A stretch of DNA of 64,000 bases from Glycomyces harbinensis (GTDB taxonomy: Bacteria; Actinomycetota; Actinomycetes; Mycobacteriales; Micromonosporaceae), in contig NZ_FNAD01000001.1 in assembly GCF_900101745.1 (NCBI RefSeq), positions 310,001 through 374,000 of the forward strand. Direction: 5' to 3'. The translations under genes were made by a program, and so were the position numbers. Below, piece by piece: positions 25,508 through 34,786 of the stretch. Under the pieces are notes generated by a model. That model was not told where the DNA came from. It saw nothing but the letters and a program-made list of their open reading frames with translations, and did not search any database. The stretch's first letter is position 1; every line of letters begins with the position of its first letter.

Positions 25508-27624
25508 CCCACGCCGGCACCCACTGCGTCCGTCCCGACTGCCCCGGCGAGGGCAGCGGCGTCCACAACAAACGCGGCTTCTGCAACAGGTGCGGCGCCC
25601 ACATCGACGACCCCGTCGAGGAACCGCCCGCACCGAGAGGAGGGCCGTCACTCCCCGAGGACGAGTTCACCTCGGTCTTCATCGACCCCGTTCCGCCCGA
25701 GAGCCAGCGCCGCTGCCGCAACCACCACCGGGTCGGCTTCACCAGCGACGGCCGCTCCGGTCCGCTGAAGGGCACCTGCGAGAGCTGCCACGAGCCCTTC
25801 GACTTCACCAACCATCTCAAGGCAGGCGTCCTCGTCGCCAACCAGTACGAGGTCCTGGGCTGCATCGCGCACGGCGGCTTCGGCGGGATCTACAAGGCCC
25901 ACGACCGCAACCTCGACAGCGACGTGATCCTCAAGGGACTCCTCAACCCCGACGACCCCGAAGCCCAAGCGCTCGTCGAGGCCGAGCGCCGCTTCCTCGT
26001 CACCGTCAAACACCCCCACATCGTCGACATCCACAACTCCGTGAAGCACCGCTTCCCCGACGGCGCCGAATACGACTACCTCGTCATGGACTTCGTGCCC
26101 GGGAAGACCCTCGGCGACAAGGCGCACCCGGCCCGCCACGGACGCCGCGGCGTCGTCTCGCCGATCGCCGCGGCCGGCTTCGGCCTCCAGATCCTCGACG
26201 CCTTCGCGTTCCTGCACCGGTCCAAACTGGTCTACTGCGACCTCAAGCCCTCGAACATCATCCAGTCGCGCAACTGGCTCACCATCATCGACCTCGGCGC
26301 GATGCGCCACCTCGAAATGGAGGCCAGCCGGTACTACGGCACCCCCGGCTACCAGGCCCCCGAAGTCGCCCTCGGCCACGCGCCCGACGTCGTCTCCGAC
26401 CTGCGCACGGTCGGGCGCACCCTCGCCGTCCTGACCCTCGGCTTCGACACCGCCGAACTGGTCGGCGACGAGGTGCGCGAAATCCCCCTCCCCGAGCGAC
26501 CCGACGCCTTCAACGAATCGCTGTACCTGTTCCTCGAACGCGCCTGCCACACCGACAGGAGACTCCGGTTCCAAACGGCCGAGGAGATGGCCGACCAGCT
26601 CCAAGGCGTCCTGCGGCAGCTCCTCGCCGAGGCCGAAGGCGATCCCACCCCCTTGGCCTCCAACCGGTTCGGCAGCGAACGCGGAGCCTTCGCCTCCGAG
26701 CTGGCCGTGGCGACCGACCGCGTGTTCGACCACGCCCGCGGCCAGGACGCCCGCGCCGTGCTGCCCGTGCCCCTGGCCGACCGCGCCGACACCTCCTATT
26801 CAGCGCTGGCGGCGCTCGCGGCGCACCCGGCCTCGCGGGCGGTCGAACTCGCCGCCGTGCTCCCTCGGACCGACGAAGTCCTCCTCACCCTCCTGCGCCT
26901 GGCGATCGAGACCGACGCCGCCGACACGGCGACGCTCCTCGAAGCGGCCGAGACCCGCCTCCGCGACGACTGGCGGCTCGACTGGTTCCGCGGCGTGCGC
27001 GACCTCGCCGACCGACCCGCCGAAGCCAAGGAGCACTTCGAGAAGGTCCGCCGCCACCTCCCCGGCGAACTGGCCCCCATGCTCGCGCTCGCCGTCTGCG
27101 CCGAACTGGACGGCCAGGCCGCGACGACGACCGACGGCAACCGCGGCGCCGCCAGACGCTACGCCCAGGTGTGGCGCGTCGATCGCACCTACCCGAGCGC
27201 CGCCTTCGGCATCGCCCGCTGCTCGACCGAACGCTCCGACCGCCTCGACGCCCTCGCCCAGGTCCCGGCCGCCTCCAGCCAGTACCTGGCCGCTCAGCAG
27301 GCGCTCATCGCCGACCACGTGCGTCTCGGGCCGAGCCTGGACTCGGTCTCGGAGGCCGCCGCCCGCCTCGACCATCTCGGCGGCCTCGACACCTTCCAGG
27401 CCGGACTCATCGAGGCCGAGATCTGGCGGGCCGCGCTGGCCGTCCTCGAACCGTCCGAAGAGGACTCCAGTCGCCGGATTCACGGTGTCCCGCTGACGCG
27501 CAACGACATCGGCGCGGCATACGAGGCGGTACTGCGCCGGGTGGCACTGTACTGCGACGCCAAGTCGGCCCGGTGGGCCCTGGTGCTGGAGGCGAACCGC
27601 AACCGACCGAGGACCTGGCTGTGA
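25504..27624 (+). CDS. pknG: serine/threonine kinase PknG
   Basis: A 706-residue cytoplasmic kinase. Two zinc-binding stretches precede the kinase: C8-C13...C27-C30, and C71-x2-H74...C92-x2-C95; the second corresponds to the rubredoxin-like site of mycobacterial PknG but has one His in place of Cys. The kinase begins EVLGCIAHGGFGGIY (about 115-130), with catalytic Lys144, YCDLKPSN (D246) in place of HRD, and DLG in place of DFG, as in PknG. A TPR domain fills about 430-700. Mycobacterial PknG controls 2-oxoglutarate metabolism through the FHA protein GarA and responds to GlnX/GlnH. Homologues of these partners follow in this operon. Confidence 0.9.
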   Translation: MTHAGTHCVRPDCPGEGSGVHNKRGFCNRCGAHIDDPVEEPPAPRGGPSLPEDEFTSVFIDPVPPESQRRCRNHHRVGFTSDGRSGPLKGTCESCHEPFDFTNHLKAGVLVANQYEVLGCIAHGGFGGIYKAHDRNLDSDVILKGLLNPDDPEAQALVEAERRFLVTVKHPHIVDIHNSVKHRFPDGAEYDYLVMDFVPGKTLGDKAHPARHGRRGVVSPIAAAGFGLQILDAFAFLHRSKLVYCDLKPSNIIQSRNWLTIIDLGAMRHLEMEASRYYGTPGYQAPEVALGHAPDVVSDLRTVGRTLAVLTLGFDTAELVGDEVREIPLPERPDAFNESLYLFLERACHTDRRLRFQTAEEMADQLQGVLRQLLAEAEGDPTPLASNRFGSERGAFASELAVATDRVFDHARGQDARAVLPVPLADRADTSYSALAALAAHPASRAVELAAVLPRTDEVLLTLLRLAIETDAADTATLLEAAETRLRDDWRLDWFRGVRDLADRPAEAKEHFEKVRRHLPGELAPMLALAVCAELDGQAATTTDGNRGAARRYAQVWRVDRTYPSAAFGIARCSTERSDRLDALAQVPAASSQYLAAQQALIADHVRLGPSLDSVSEAAARLDHLGGLDTFQAGLIEAEIWRAALAVLEPSEEDSSRRIHGVPLTRNDIGAAYEAVLRRVALYCDAKSARWALVLEANRNRPRTWL

Positions 27625-27658
27625 CGAACCCCTGTCCGGACCGAACGAGGAGGAACCC

Positions 27659-28942
27659 GTGAGCACCGCATTCGACCTCACCGTCGGGTACAACGGCTGG
27701 CTGGCCGCCGGCGACACGCGGCTCGACGCCGCCGTCGCGATCACGAGCGAGACCGACGGGAACTCGACGGCCGAGGTCGCCGAGATCATCGTGATCGACC
27801 GGTCCGGGTCGATGTACGGCGACAAGTTCACCGAGGCCAAACGGGCCGCGAAGGCCGCCGTCGACGTCCTGCGCGACGGCGCCTACTTCTCGGTCGTCGC
27901 CGGCGCCACCGAAGCGGTCCCGCAGTACCCGCTCGACGGGACGCTCGCCCAGGCGGACGACCGGACCCGGGCCGGCGCCCGCGCCGCGATCGACGCGATG
28001 AACGGCGGCAGCTCCACCTCGATCGGCGCCTGGCTGCGCTGCGCGGCCGACATCCTGGCCACCCGGCCCGCCGCGATCGGGCAGGTGCTGCTGCTGACCG
28101 ACGGCCAGGTCACGCAGAACACCTTCGGCTACCACGCCGACCTGGACTACTGCCACGGGAAGTTCCGGTGCGACTCGGTGGGCATCGGCCTGGACTGGGA
28201 CCCCGACGAGCTCGCGCAACTCGCCGAGCGCTTCCAGGGCACGTTCAAGTTCTGCGAGGACCTCGCGGCTCTGCCCGAGTACTTCACGCAGATCAGCGGG
28301 AACGCCATGTCCAAGGCCGCCGCCGACGTCGAACTGCACGTGGTCGTGCCCGAGGAGACCGAACTGGAGTCGCTGAGCCAGATGGTCCCGGTCAAACAGG
28401 ACCTCGCCGGGCATCGGCGGCCGCTCGACGACGACGAGGAGGGTTGGGCGTTCCCCTTGGCCGCGTGGGGGACCGAGACCCGCGAGTACCTGCTCCGGTT
28501 CGACTTCCCCCCGACCGGCCTGGGCATGCGGCTCCAGGTCCTGATCGAGGTGTGGCGCGGCGACGAGCTCGTCGCCGAGAAGCGCGTCATCGTCAGGTGG
28601 ACCGAGGAGCGCTCGCAGTTCCTCGCGATCGATCCGCAGGTCGCCGCCCTGCTGGGACAGGGCGAGGTGAGTGCCGAGATCGACTCGGCCGTGCGCGCGA
28701 TCGACGCCGGCGACTTCGACACGGCGACCCAGGCCGCGCAGCGCGCGTACCGCCTCGCCGAGGAGGGCGGCTTCGACGGCCTGATGCACACGCTCGGGAG
28801 GCTGGCCGTCTACGACCCGGACACCAAGTCCGTCAGAATCCGCCAGAAGGTCAGCGACGGCGACCTGAAGTCGGCGATGACCGGAAGCTACGAGATGGAG
28901 GGCAGCCGGACCGTCCTCGGCCGCAAGGAGGAGCCGTCATGA
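27659..28942 (+). CDS. von Willebrand factor A domain protein
   Basis: A 427-residue protein starting at GTG 27659 behind AGGAGG. The vWA domain (about 35-225) has a complete metal-ion-dependent adhesion site: DRSGSM, a Thr in SSTSIGAWL, and Asp in LLTDGQ. A beta-sandwich domain and a helical C-terminus follow. There is no signal peptide or membrane segment, so it probably acts in the cytoplasm as a protein-binding platform within the PknG pathway. It overlaps the next gene by ATGA and follows pknG by 34 bases. Exact partner unknown. Confidence 0.85.
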   Translation: MSTAFDLTVGYNGWLAAGDTRLDAAVAITSETDGNSTAEVAEIIVIDRSGSMYGDKFTEAKRAAKAAVDVLRDGAYFSVVAGATEAVPQYPLDGTLAQADDRTRAGARAAIDAMNGGSSTSIGAWLRCAADILATRPAAIGQVLLLTDGQVTQNTFGYHADLDYCHGKFRCDSVGIGLDWDPDELAQLAERFQGTFKFCEDLAALPEYFTQISGNAMSKAAADVELHVVVPEETELESLSQMVPVKQDLAGHRRPLDDDEEGWAFPLAAWGTETREYLLRFDFPPTGLGMRLQVLIEVWRGDELVAEKRVIVRWTEERSQFLAIDPQVAALLGQGEVSAEIDSAVRAIDAGDFDTATQAAQRAYRLAEEGGFDGLMHTLGRLAVYDPDTKSVRIRQKVSDGDLKSAMTGSYEMEGSRTVLGRKEEPS

Positions 28943-29595
28943 CCTTCCGGTGCCCCAACGGGCACGCCTCCGCCGACCCCGACCTGTGCACCGCATGCGC
29001 GATGCCCATGTCGGACTCGGTCGGCCTCCCCAGGAACCCGACGTTCCTCATGGCGCCCAAGGCCCGCTGCTCCTCCTGCGGCGCCGTACGCGGCGGCGAC
29101 CACAAGTACTGCCCCGAATGCGGCACCCGATACGCCGCCGAGACCGACCCCCCGACCCCGCCGGTGCTGGTGGCCGACTTCGAAGTCCGCATCAACGTCG
29201 ACCGCGGCTACTACGACGACACCGCCGCCACCCGCGGCGACGAGCGGCCCGTCTTCCCCTCCTACGCACCGGAACGCACCGTCCGGCTGCGGGGAGAGGC
29301 CGTCGAGATCGGCCGCGTCCGCCGGGTCCGGCCCGGCGGGAAGGCCCTGCCCCCTGTCAACCTCGCCGAGAAGCCCGCCGCCGACCTCGGCGTCTCCCAC
29401 GTCCACGCCGTCCTCCAGCGCGAGGGCGACGACTGGACCGTCACCGACCTCGACTCCAAGAACGGCACCTACGTCTCGGGCGTGCGGCTCGAATCCGGCG
29501 CTCCCCGCCTGCTCGCCCCCGACGACGTGATCAACATCGGATTCTTCACCGCGATCACATTGCACCGCAAGGACACCGAGGGGAGCCGCCCGTGA
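28939..29595 (+). CDS. zinc-ribbon / FHA domain protein
   Basis: A 218-residue cytoplasmic adaptor. Two zinc ribbons are visible near the N-terminus (CPNGH...CTAC around 5-20; CSSCG...CPECG around 44-62). A C-terminal FHA domain (about 105-212) has the IGR, GVSHVHAVL and LDSKNGTYVSG motifs that bind phosphothreonine. It lacks the N-terminal ETTSVF phosphoacceptor of GarA/OdhI. It is embedded between vWA and GlnX-like genes with four-base overlaps on both sides, so it probably reads phosphorylation by the operon's kinase. Confidence 0.85.
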   Translation: MTFRCPNGHASADPDLCTACAMPMSDSVGLPRNPTFLMAPKARCSSCGAVRGGDHKYCPECGTRYAAETDPPTPPVLVADFEVRINVDRGYYDDTAATRGDERPVFPSYAPERTVRLRGEAVEIGRVRRVRPGGKALPPVNLAEKPAADLGVSHVHAVLQREGDDWTVTDLDSKNGTYVSGVRLESGAPRLLAPDDVINIGFFTAITLHRKDTEGSRP

Positions 29596-30944
29596 CCGCC
29601 TCTCGCGACGACGCCGCCCTCGGCCGACTCGGACTCCGCCGGGGGACCACCGGCACCACCTCGCTGTGGTCGCGCGCCGCCGTCGTGGTGATCGCGCTCG
29701 TCGCGATGGTGTCGAGCCTCGCTTTCGCCGTCGTCGCCTCCCGGGACGCCCTCGACACCATCGGCCACGAGTCCGGCCCGCAGGTGGTCGCCACCGCCGA
29801 CCTCTACTTCGCCCTCAGCGACGCCGACACCCAGGTCGCGACCGCGATCCTCCTGGGCGAGACCGACCCCGACGCCACCGAGGCGGCCGCCCGCGAATAC
29901 GCCCGCCTGCGCGGCGACATCGCCGCGTCCCTCCTCGAAGCCCACCGGCTCGCGGGCGCGGCCGCGACCCAGCGCGACACCATCGAATCGATCATGACCT
30001 ACTACGGGGAGTACGAACAGCTCGCCGCCGAAGCCCTGCTCCAGTCCGAGCAGGCCGCCTACACCGAAGGCCAGGTGCCCGAGGCGGTCCTGGAGGCCTA
30101 CCGCGCCGCCTCCGACCTCATGCAGGGCTGGATCCTCCCGCAGGCCTACAACCTCACCCTCGAGAACGGCACCATCGTCCGCGAAGCCCACGACGAGGCC
30201 CAGTCCGCGATCCGGTTCGGCATTCCCGCGGTCGCCCTCGCCGGCGCGGCCGCGCTCGCGGCCCTGATCTGGCTCCAGGTCTACTTCGCGCAGACGTTCC
30301 GGCGGCTCCTCAGCCCCGCACTGCTCGTGGCCACCGCCGTCACCGGCCTCTACCTGTACACCGGCGTCGTCGTGCTCGACGCCGAACGCGACGCCCTCGC
30401 CGAGGCCAAGACCGACGGGTTCGACGCCGCACTGTCCCTCGAACGCGCCAAGGCCATCTCCAACAGCCTCCACGCCGACCAGATCCGGTTCCTCCTCGAC
30501 CCCGAACGCGCCGACGTCTACGAGCAGACCTACTTCGACAAGGCCCAGCAGCTCGTCTACGTCGAAGCCGGGAACCTCGAGGAGTACGCGGCCTCGCTCG
30601 AGGGCGCCCCCTCCGACACCGGCCTGGTCGCGGTCGGCCTCGACGGCAGCGCCAGCGGCGACGACGCCCTCGCGGCCTACACCGCGCTCATCCGCGCCGA
30701 CGCCGCCATGCGCGCGAGCGACGCGCCGCCCTCCGAGCGCCTCGCGACGGTCGTCGCCGCGATCGCCGACTACGAGGCCGCGCTCAAGGACCTGTCGGGC
30801 AGGCACCTCGACCTCTTCGCGGACGCCATCGGCGAAGGCGAGAGCGCCATCGCCGACTTCGCGTTCCTCCTGCCCGCCGCGCTCGTGTCCCTGGCCGTGT
30901 TCACCTTCAGCGGCATCGTCCCGCGACTGCGCGAACTGTCCTGA
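29592..30944 (+). CDS. glnX: GlnX-like membrane sensor protein
   Basis: A 450-residue membrane protein that begins GTGA, overlapping the FHA gene. Four hydrophobic segments at about 27-50, 206-228, 236-260 and 419-445 enclose two extracellular helical domains of about 155 residues each (51-205 and 261-418). These resemble the four-helix sensor bundles of chemoreceptors. This duplicated layout matches mycobacterial GlnX, which passes the signal of ligand-bound GlnH across the membrane to PknG. The position directly before a GlnH-like gene supports the name; sequence identity was not measured. Confidence 0.78.
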   Translation: MTASRDDAALGRLGLRRGTTGTTSLWSRAAVVVIALVAMVSSLAFAVVASRDALDTIGHESGPQVVATADLYFALSDADTQVATAILLGETDPDATEAAAREYARLRGDIAASLLEAHRLAGAAATQRDTIESIMTYYGEYEQLAAEALLQSEQAAYTEGQVPEAVLEAYRAASDLMQGWILPQAYNLTLENGTIVREAHDEAQSAIRFGIPAVALAGAAALAALIWLQVYFAQTFRRLLSPALLVATAVTGLYLYTGVVVLDAERDALAEAKTDGFDAALSLERAKAISNSLHADQIRFLLDPERADVYEQTYFDKAQQLVYVEAGNLEEYAASLEGAPSDTGLVAVGLDGSASGDDALAAYTALIRADAAMRASDAPPSERLATVVAAIADYEAALKDLSGRHLDLFADAIGEGESAIADFAFLLPAALVSLAVFTFSGIVPRLRELS

Positions 30945-30954
30945 GAGGAGACCG

Positions 30955-31779
30955 ATGAACCGACTGCGAACCCTTGCCGCCGGGGCGGCCTGCGCCGCGA
31001 TGGCCGCCGCGCTCACGTCCTGCGCGGCCGACGAGGACGAGTCCATCCTCGACAAGGACGTCCTGCACATCGGCGTCTTCAGGGACTACCCGCTCATCAG
31101 CGAGGCCGACGCCAACGGGACCTACGACGGCTTCGACGTCCAGGTGGCGCGGCACATCGCCGACGACCTCGGCATCGAGGCCGAGTTCGTCCCGCTCGAC
31201 GCCGACGACCGGATCACCTTCCTCCAGACCGGCGAGGTGGACCTCGTGTTCGCCGCCTTCTCCATCACCCCCGATCGCAAGCAGCAGATCGACTTCGCCG
31301 GACCGTACGTGCTGGAGTCGTTCAACCTCCTGGTCCGCGGCGCCGACGAGTCCATCACCGCGCTCGCCGACCTCGAAGGCAAGACCATCTGCGAGGCCAC
31401 CGGCGCGAACGTGTTCGAGCGCATCAAGGTCGAGCACGGCGTCAACGTGGAGCGCGAAGAGGTCGACACCTACTCGACCTGCCTCGACGGCCTCGCCGCG
31501 GGCGAGTTCGACGCCGTCGCCACCGACGAGTTCATCCTCGCCGGACTCCTCGACAGCCGACCCGAACTCGGCCTGGAGATCCTCGACATCCGCTTCTCCA
31601 GCGAACGCATCGGGATCGGCATGCAGCCGGGCGACACCGCCGGATGCGAGGCCCTCAACCGCGCCATCACCGAGATGTACAACACCGGGACCATGGAGCG
31701 CTACCTCCAGGAATGGTTCGGCCAGGCCGGGCTCGACGTCGCGAACCCGCCCATCCCGCAGTTCGAAGGATGCGCATGA
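30955..31779 (+). CDS. glnH: GlnH-like amino-acid-binding lipoprotein
   Basis: A 274-residue family 3 solute-binding lipoprotein with a GAGAGGAGA ribosome site. The lipobox is LTSC near residue 21. The mature protein shows the polar amino-acid binding pattern: LHIGVFRDYPL, TYDGFDVQVARHIADDLG, FAAFSITPDRKQQIDFAGPY, and a Lys-Thr-Ile-Cys hinge. In mycobacteria GlnH binds aspartate, glutamate and related compounds and signals through GlnX to PknG rather than feeding a transporter. No amino-acid ABC permease is present here, which supports a sensory role. Confidence 0.85.
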   Translation: MNRLRTLAAGAACAAMAAALTSCAADEDESILDKDVLHIGVFRDYPLISEADANGTYDGFDVQVARHIADDLGIEAEFVPLDADDRITFLQTGEVDLVFAAFSITPDRKQQIDFAGPYVLESFNLLVRGADESITALADLEGKTICEATGANVFERIKVEHGVNVEREEVDTYSTCLDGLAAGEFDAVATDEFILAGLLDSRPELGLEILDIRFSSERIGIGMQPGDTAGCEALNRAITEMYNTGTMERYLQEWFGQAGLDVANPPIPQFEGCA

Positions 31780-33050
31780 GCACCGCCGCGCCCGTACGCG
31801 CCCGCACCCCGCGCCAGGTCATCGCCGCCTGCGCCGTCGGCACCTCCCTGGAATGGTACGACTTCTTCCTCTACGGCACCGCCGCCGCACTCGTGTTCCG
31901 GCCGCTGTTCTTCCCCGGCTCCGACGCCGCCACCGGCACGCTGCTGGCCTTCGCGACCTACGGCGTCGGCTTCGTGGCCCGGCCCATCGGCAGCGTCGCC
32001 TTCGGCTACCTCGGCGACCGCATCGGCCGCCGCAACGTCCTGTCGGTGACGCTGCTGCTCATGGGCATGGCCACCTTCCTCATCGGCATCCTGCCCACCC
32101 ACGCCTCCATCGGCACCACCGCGCCGGTCCTGCTCATGCTCCTGCGCTTCGCCCAGGGCCTGAGCCTCGGCGGCGAATGGGGCGGCGCCGTCCTGCTGTC
32201 CATCGAGCACACCCGCCGCAGCGAGTGGGGCCTCGCCGCCGCCTGGGTCCAGTTCGGCGTCCCCGCCGGCAACATCCTCGCCGTCGGCATCCTCGCGGCC
32301 GCCAACGCCGTGCTCGACCAGTCCGACTTCGCGACCTGGGGCTGGCGGCTGCCGTTCCTCGTCTCCGCCGCACTCGCCCTGGTGGGCCTGTGGATCCGCC
32401 ACCGCGTCGCCGAATCGCCCATGTTCGCCGAACTCCCGCCCCGGACCGACAACCCCCTGCTCGAAGTCCTCGCCCGCCACCGCCCCGCACTGGTCGCGTC
32501 CTTCCTCGTCCGCATCGGCGTCGACGTCGCCTTCTACATCTTCACCCTCCACCTGCTGACCTACCTCGCCGACGAGGTCGGCCTGCCCAGCAGCACCGGA
32601 CTCCTCGCCGTCGTGATCGCCTCCGGCGTCCAGCTGTTCCTGGTGCCCTGGTTCGGGCGCCTCTCCGACCTCCACGGCCGCAGGGGCATCGCCATCGCCG
32701 GGGCGGCCCTCGCCGCCGCCTGGTCCTGGGCGTTCTTCCCGATGCTCGACACCGGATCGACCCTCATGGTCGTCCTCGCCGTCACCGGCGCGCTGGTCTT
32801 CCACGCCGCCATGTACGGACCCCAGGCCGCCTTCATCGCCGAGCTGTTCCCCACCGAGGTCCGCTACTCCGGCACCTCGCTCGGCTACCAGGTCGCGGGC
32901 GTCTTCGGCGGCGCCCTCGCGCCCATCGTCGCGATCCTCCTGTTCGACGCCTTCCAGACCACGGCCGCCATCTCGCTCTACGCCACCGCCGCACTGGCGG
33001 TCACCGTCTACGGACTCCTCATCGCACCGCGACCGGTCGAAGAGGACTGA
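31776..33050 (+). CDS. MHS-family major facilitator transporter
   Basis: A 424-residue, 12-helix transporter of the metabolite:H+ symporter branch (ShiA/ProP/KgtP-like). Family motifs are clear: GTSLEWYDFFLYGTAAALVF near residue 18, GYLGDRIGRRNVL in loop 2-3, and GGEWGGAVLL in helix 4. The start overlaps the GlnH-like stop (ATGA); ATG 31770 is an alternative. Its place at the end of the GlnH/GlnX/PknG operon suggests uptake of a dicarboxylate, 2-oxoglutarate or similar acid sensed by the pathway, but the substrate is not visible. Confidence 0.87.
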   Translation: MSTAAPVRARTPRQVIAACAVGTSLEWYDFFLYGTAAALVFRPLFFPGSDAATGTLLAFATYGVGFVARPIGSVAFGYLGDRIGRRNVLSVTLLLMGMATFLIGILPTHASIGTTAPVLLMLLRFAQGLSLGGEWGGAVLLSIEHTRRSEWGLAAAWVQFGVPAGNILAVGILAAANAVLDQSDFATWGWRLPFLVSAALALVGLWIRHRVAESPMFAELPPRTDNPLLEVLARHRPALVASFLVRIGVDVAFYIFTLHLLTYLADEVGLPSSTGLLAVVIASGVQLFLVPWFGRLSDLHGRRGIAIAGAALAAAWSWAFFPMLDTGSTLMVVLAVTGALVFHAAMYGPQAAFIAELFPTEVRYSGTSLGYQVAGVFGGALAPIVAILLFDAFQTTAAISLYATAALAVTVYGLLIAPRPVEED

Positions 33051-33057
33051 CCGGCCC

Positions 33058-33077
33058 GACCGGGAGCACCGGTCCTT
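33058..33077 (+). terminator. terminator-like hairpin after the PknG operon
   Basis: GACCGG and CCGGTC form a 6-bp stem around GAGCA, followed by CTTTAG. It starts 8 bases after the transporter stop and 58 bases before the next kinase. Confidence 0.5.
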
Positions 33078-33131
33078 TAGGATTGTCGTTCCACCCCTTT
33101 GTTCACCCCTTGACGACCGCGAGGTACCGCC

Positions 33132-34643
33132 GTGGAACCCGGAACGCTCATCGCCGACCGCTACCGGCTCGACGAGACGATCGCCTCCGGCGGCATGGGC
33201 ACCGTCTGGCGCGGCTTCGACCTGCGCCTCAAACGGGCCGTGGCGATCAAGATCCTCAAGACCGGCTTCGAGGACGACGACGTCGCCCGCGCCCGCTTCG
33301 AGCACGAGGCCCAGTCCGTGGCCGCCCTGCGCCACACCGGCATCGCCGCGCTCTACGACTACAGCGAGATGCAGGACGAGACGGGCGCGTTCCTGTCCTA
33401 CCTGGTCATGGAGCTCATCGAGGGCCGCTCCCTGACCGCGCGCCTCCTCGACGGGCCCATGGCCCCGGCCGAGGCCATGCGCCTGTGCGCGCAAGTCGCC
33501 GAAGCGCTCCAGTGCGCCCACGAGGCCGGGATCATCCACCGGGACGTCAAGCCCGCCAACATCATCCTCGACAACCGCGGCCGCGCCGTCCTGGTCGACT
33601 TCGGCATCGCGCTCTCGGCCGGGCGCACCGCCATCACCGAGACCGGGATGCTCCTGGGCACCCTCTACTACGCCTCGCCCGAGCAGCTCGAAGGCCGCGA
33701 GCTGAACTTCGCCACCGACATCTACTCGCTCGGCGCCGTCACCTACGAATGCCTCGCCGGGAACCCGCCGTTCACCGGCGACACCGCCGGGACCATCCTC
33801 AACGGACACCTGAACCAGCCGCCCCCGCAACTGCCCGAGACCGTCCCGCCCGCGCCCGCCGCGACCGTCTTCCGGGCCCTCGCCAAGCGACCGGACCAGC
33901 GCTGGCCCAGCGCGGCCGCGCTCGCCGAGGCGAGCGGCGAGGCGATCGCGAACCCGTTCGCGGCGCAGCCGCTGCCCTCGCACGTGTACGCCCACGTGCC
34001 GAGCCCGGCGACGCACGTCACCCCGCCCGGACCCGAGGCACCGACCTCGCCGAACGCCGGGCTGCGCAAAACCAGGCGCGGCACGGCGATCGCTCTCGTC
34101 GGCACGGTGCTCGCGATCGCGGGCCTGGCGGTCGCACTGATGTTCTCGCCGTGGTTCGGCATGGCCGAGGGCGTCATCGGCGAGCAGGGCACGTTCGGCG
34201 CCCTGGACTGGCGGAGCAACAGCGGCGCCGAGGCGATGGACTCCGAGAGCCCTTCGAGCGCCGCGCCTTCCACTTCGGACGCCACCTCGGCCGAGGAGAC
34301 CGAGCACGGCGAGGGCGGCCCGACCACCGAGGCGGGGGAGGACGACGAGGACACCGGCGGCGGTGGCGGCGAGGCCACCGAGGAGGAGTCCGACGACGCC
34401 GGCTCCGTCGACGGCGGCGCGGCGAACCTCCCCGACGTGTGGGGCATCTGGTACACCGACGCCTGGAACGAGCTATACGAGGCGGGCTGGGAGAACCTCA
34501 AGCTCGAGCGGAGCACGGTCGATCCCGAGAACGGCGCGACCGACTGCAGCGTGCTCTACACCGATCCCGAGGGCGGCACCCCCACCCACTACGACGAGCT
34601 GGTCACCATCACCTACCTCGAGATCAACGACAACACCTGCTGA
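33132..34643 (+). CDS. transmembrane serine/threonine kinase, PknB type with PASTA-like tail
   Basis: A 503-residue receptor kinase starting at GTG 33132. The kinase domain (9-270) has the glycine loop (IASGGMGTVWRG), Lys in AVAIKILK, HRDVKPANI near 136-144 and DFG near 155. A membrane segment lies at about 317-338. The outer part has a long acidic Ser/Glu/Gly-rich linker (about 360-430) and one C-terminal domain of about 70 residues (LPDVWGIWYTDAWNELYEAGW). That domain resembles a single PASTA unit, with two cysteines that could form a disulfide. It probably senses cell-wall or surface cues. It is separately transcribed from the PknG operon. Confidence 0.88.
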   Translation: MEPGTLIADRYRLDETIASGGMGTVWRGFDLRLKRAVAIKILKTGFEDDDVARARFEHEAQSVAALRHTGIAALYDYSEMQDETGAFLSYLVMELIEGRSLTARLLDGPMAPAEAMRLCAQVAEALQCAHEAGIIHRDVKPANIILDNRGRAVLVDFGIALSAGRTAITETGMLLGTLYYASPEQLEGRELNFATDIYSLGAVTYECLAGNPPFTGDTAGTILNGHLNQPPPQLPETVPPAPAATVFRALAKRPDQRWPSAAALAEASGEAIANPFAAQPLPSHVYAHVPSPATHVTPPGPEAPTSPNAGLRKTRRGTAIALVGTVLAIAGLAVALMFSPWFGMAEGVIGEQGTFGALDWRSNSGAEAMDSESPSSAAPSTSDATSAEETEHGEGGPTTEAGEDDEDTGGGGGEATEEESDDAGSVDGGAANLPDVWGIWYTDAWNELYEAGWENLKLERSTVDPENGATDCSVLYTDPEGGTPTHYDELVTITYLEINDNTC

Positions 34644-34786
34644 GCCTCGGGCGCCGGGTACCGCTGCGGACCAGTCGAACCGCGGACCGGCGCGTGTGGT
34701 GCGCCCGCCCGGGCCCGCGGTCCGGTACGCTCGCTCGTCCGCAACCGAAGGAGCGCATCATCGACACCCAGGACTCGCCCCGCACC

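Noticed and set aside
30974-34760. Long open frame out of phase through the GlnH, transporter and kinase genes that runs into the HD hydrolase.
   Set aside because: Pro/Arg/Ser-rich shadow translation. Only its end (34787-35437) is a real gene.
34644-34786. GC-rich inverted repeats as a terminator after the receptor kinase.
   Set aside because: Several overlapping weak pairings (CGGACC with GGTCCG and others) without one dominant stem; not enough for a call.
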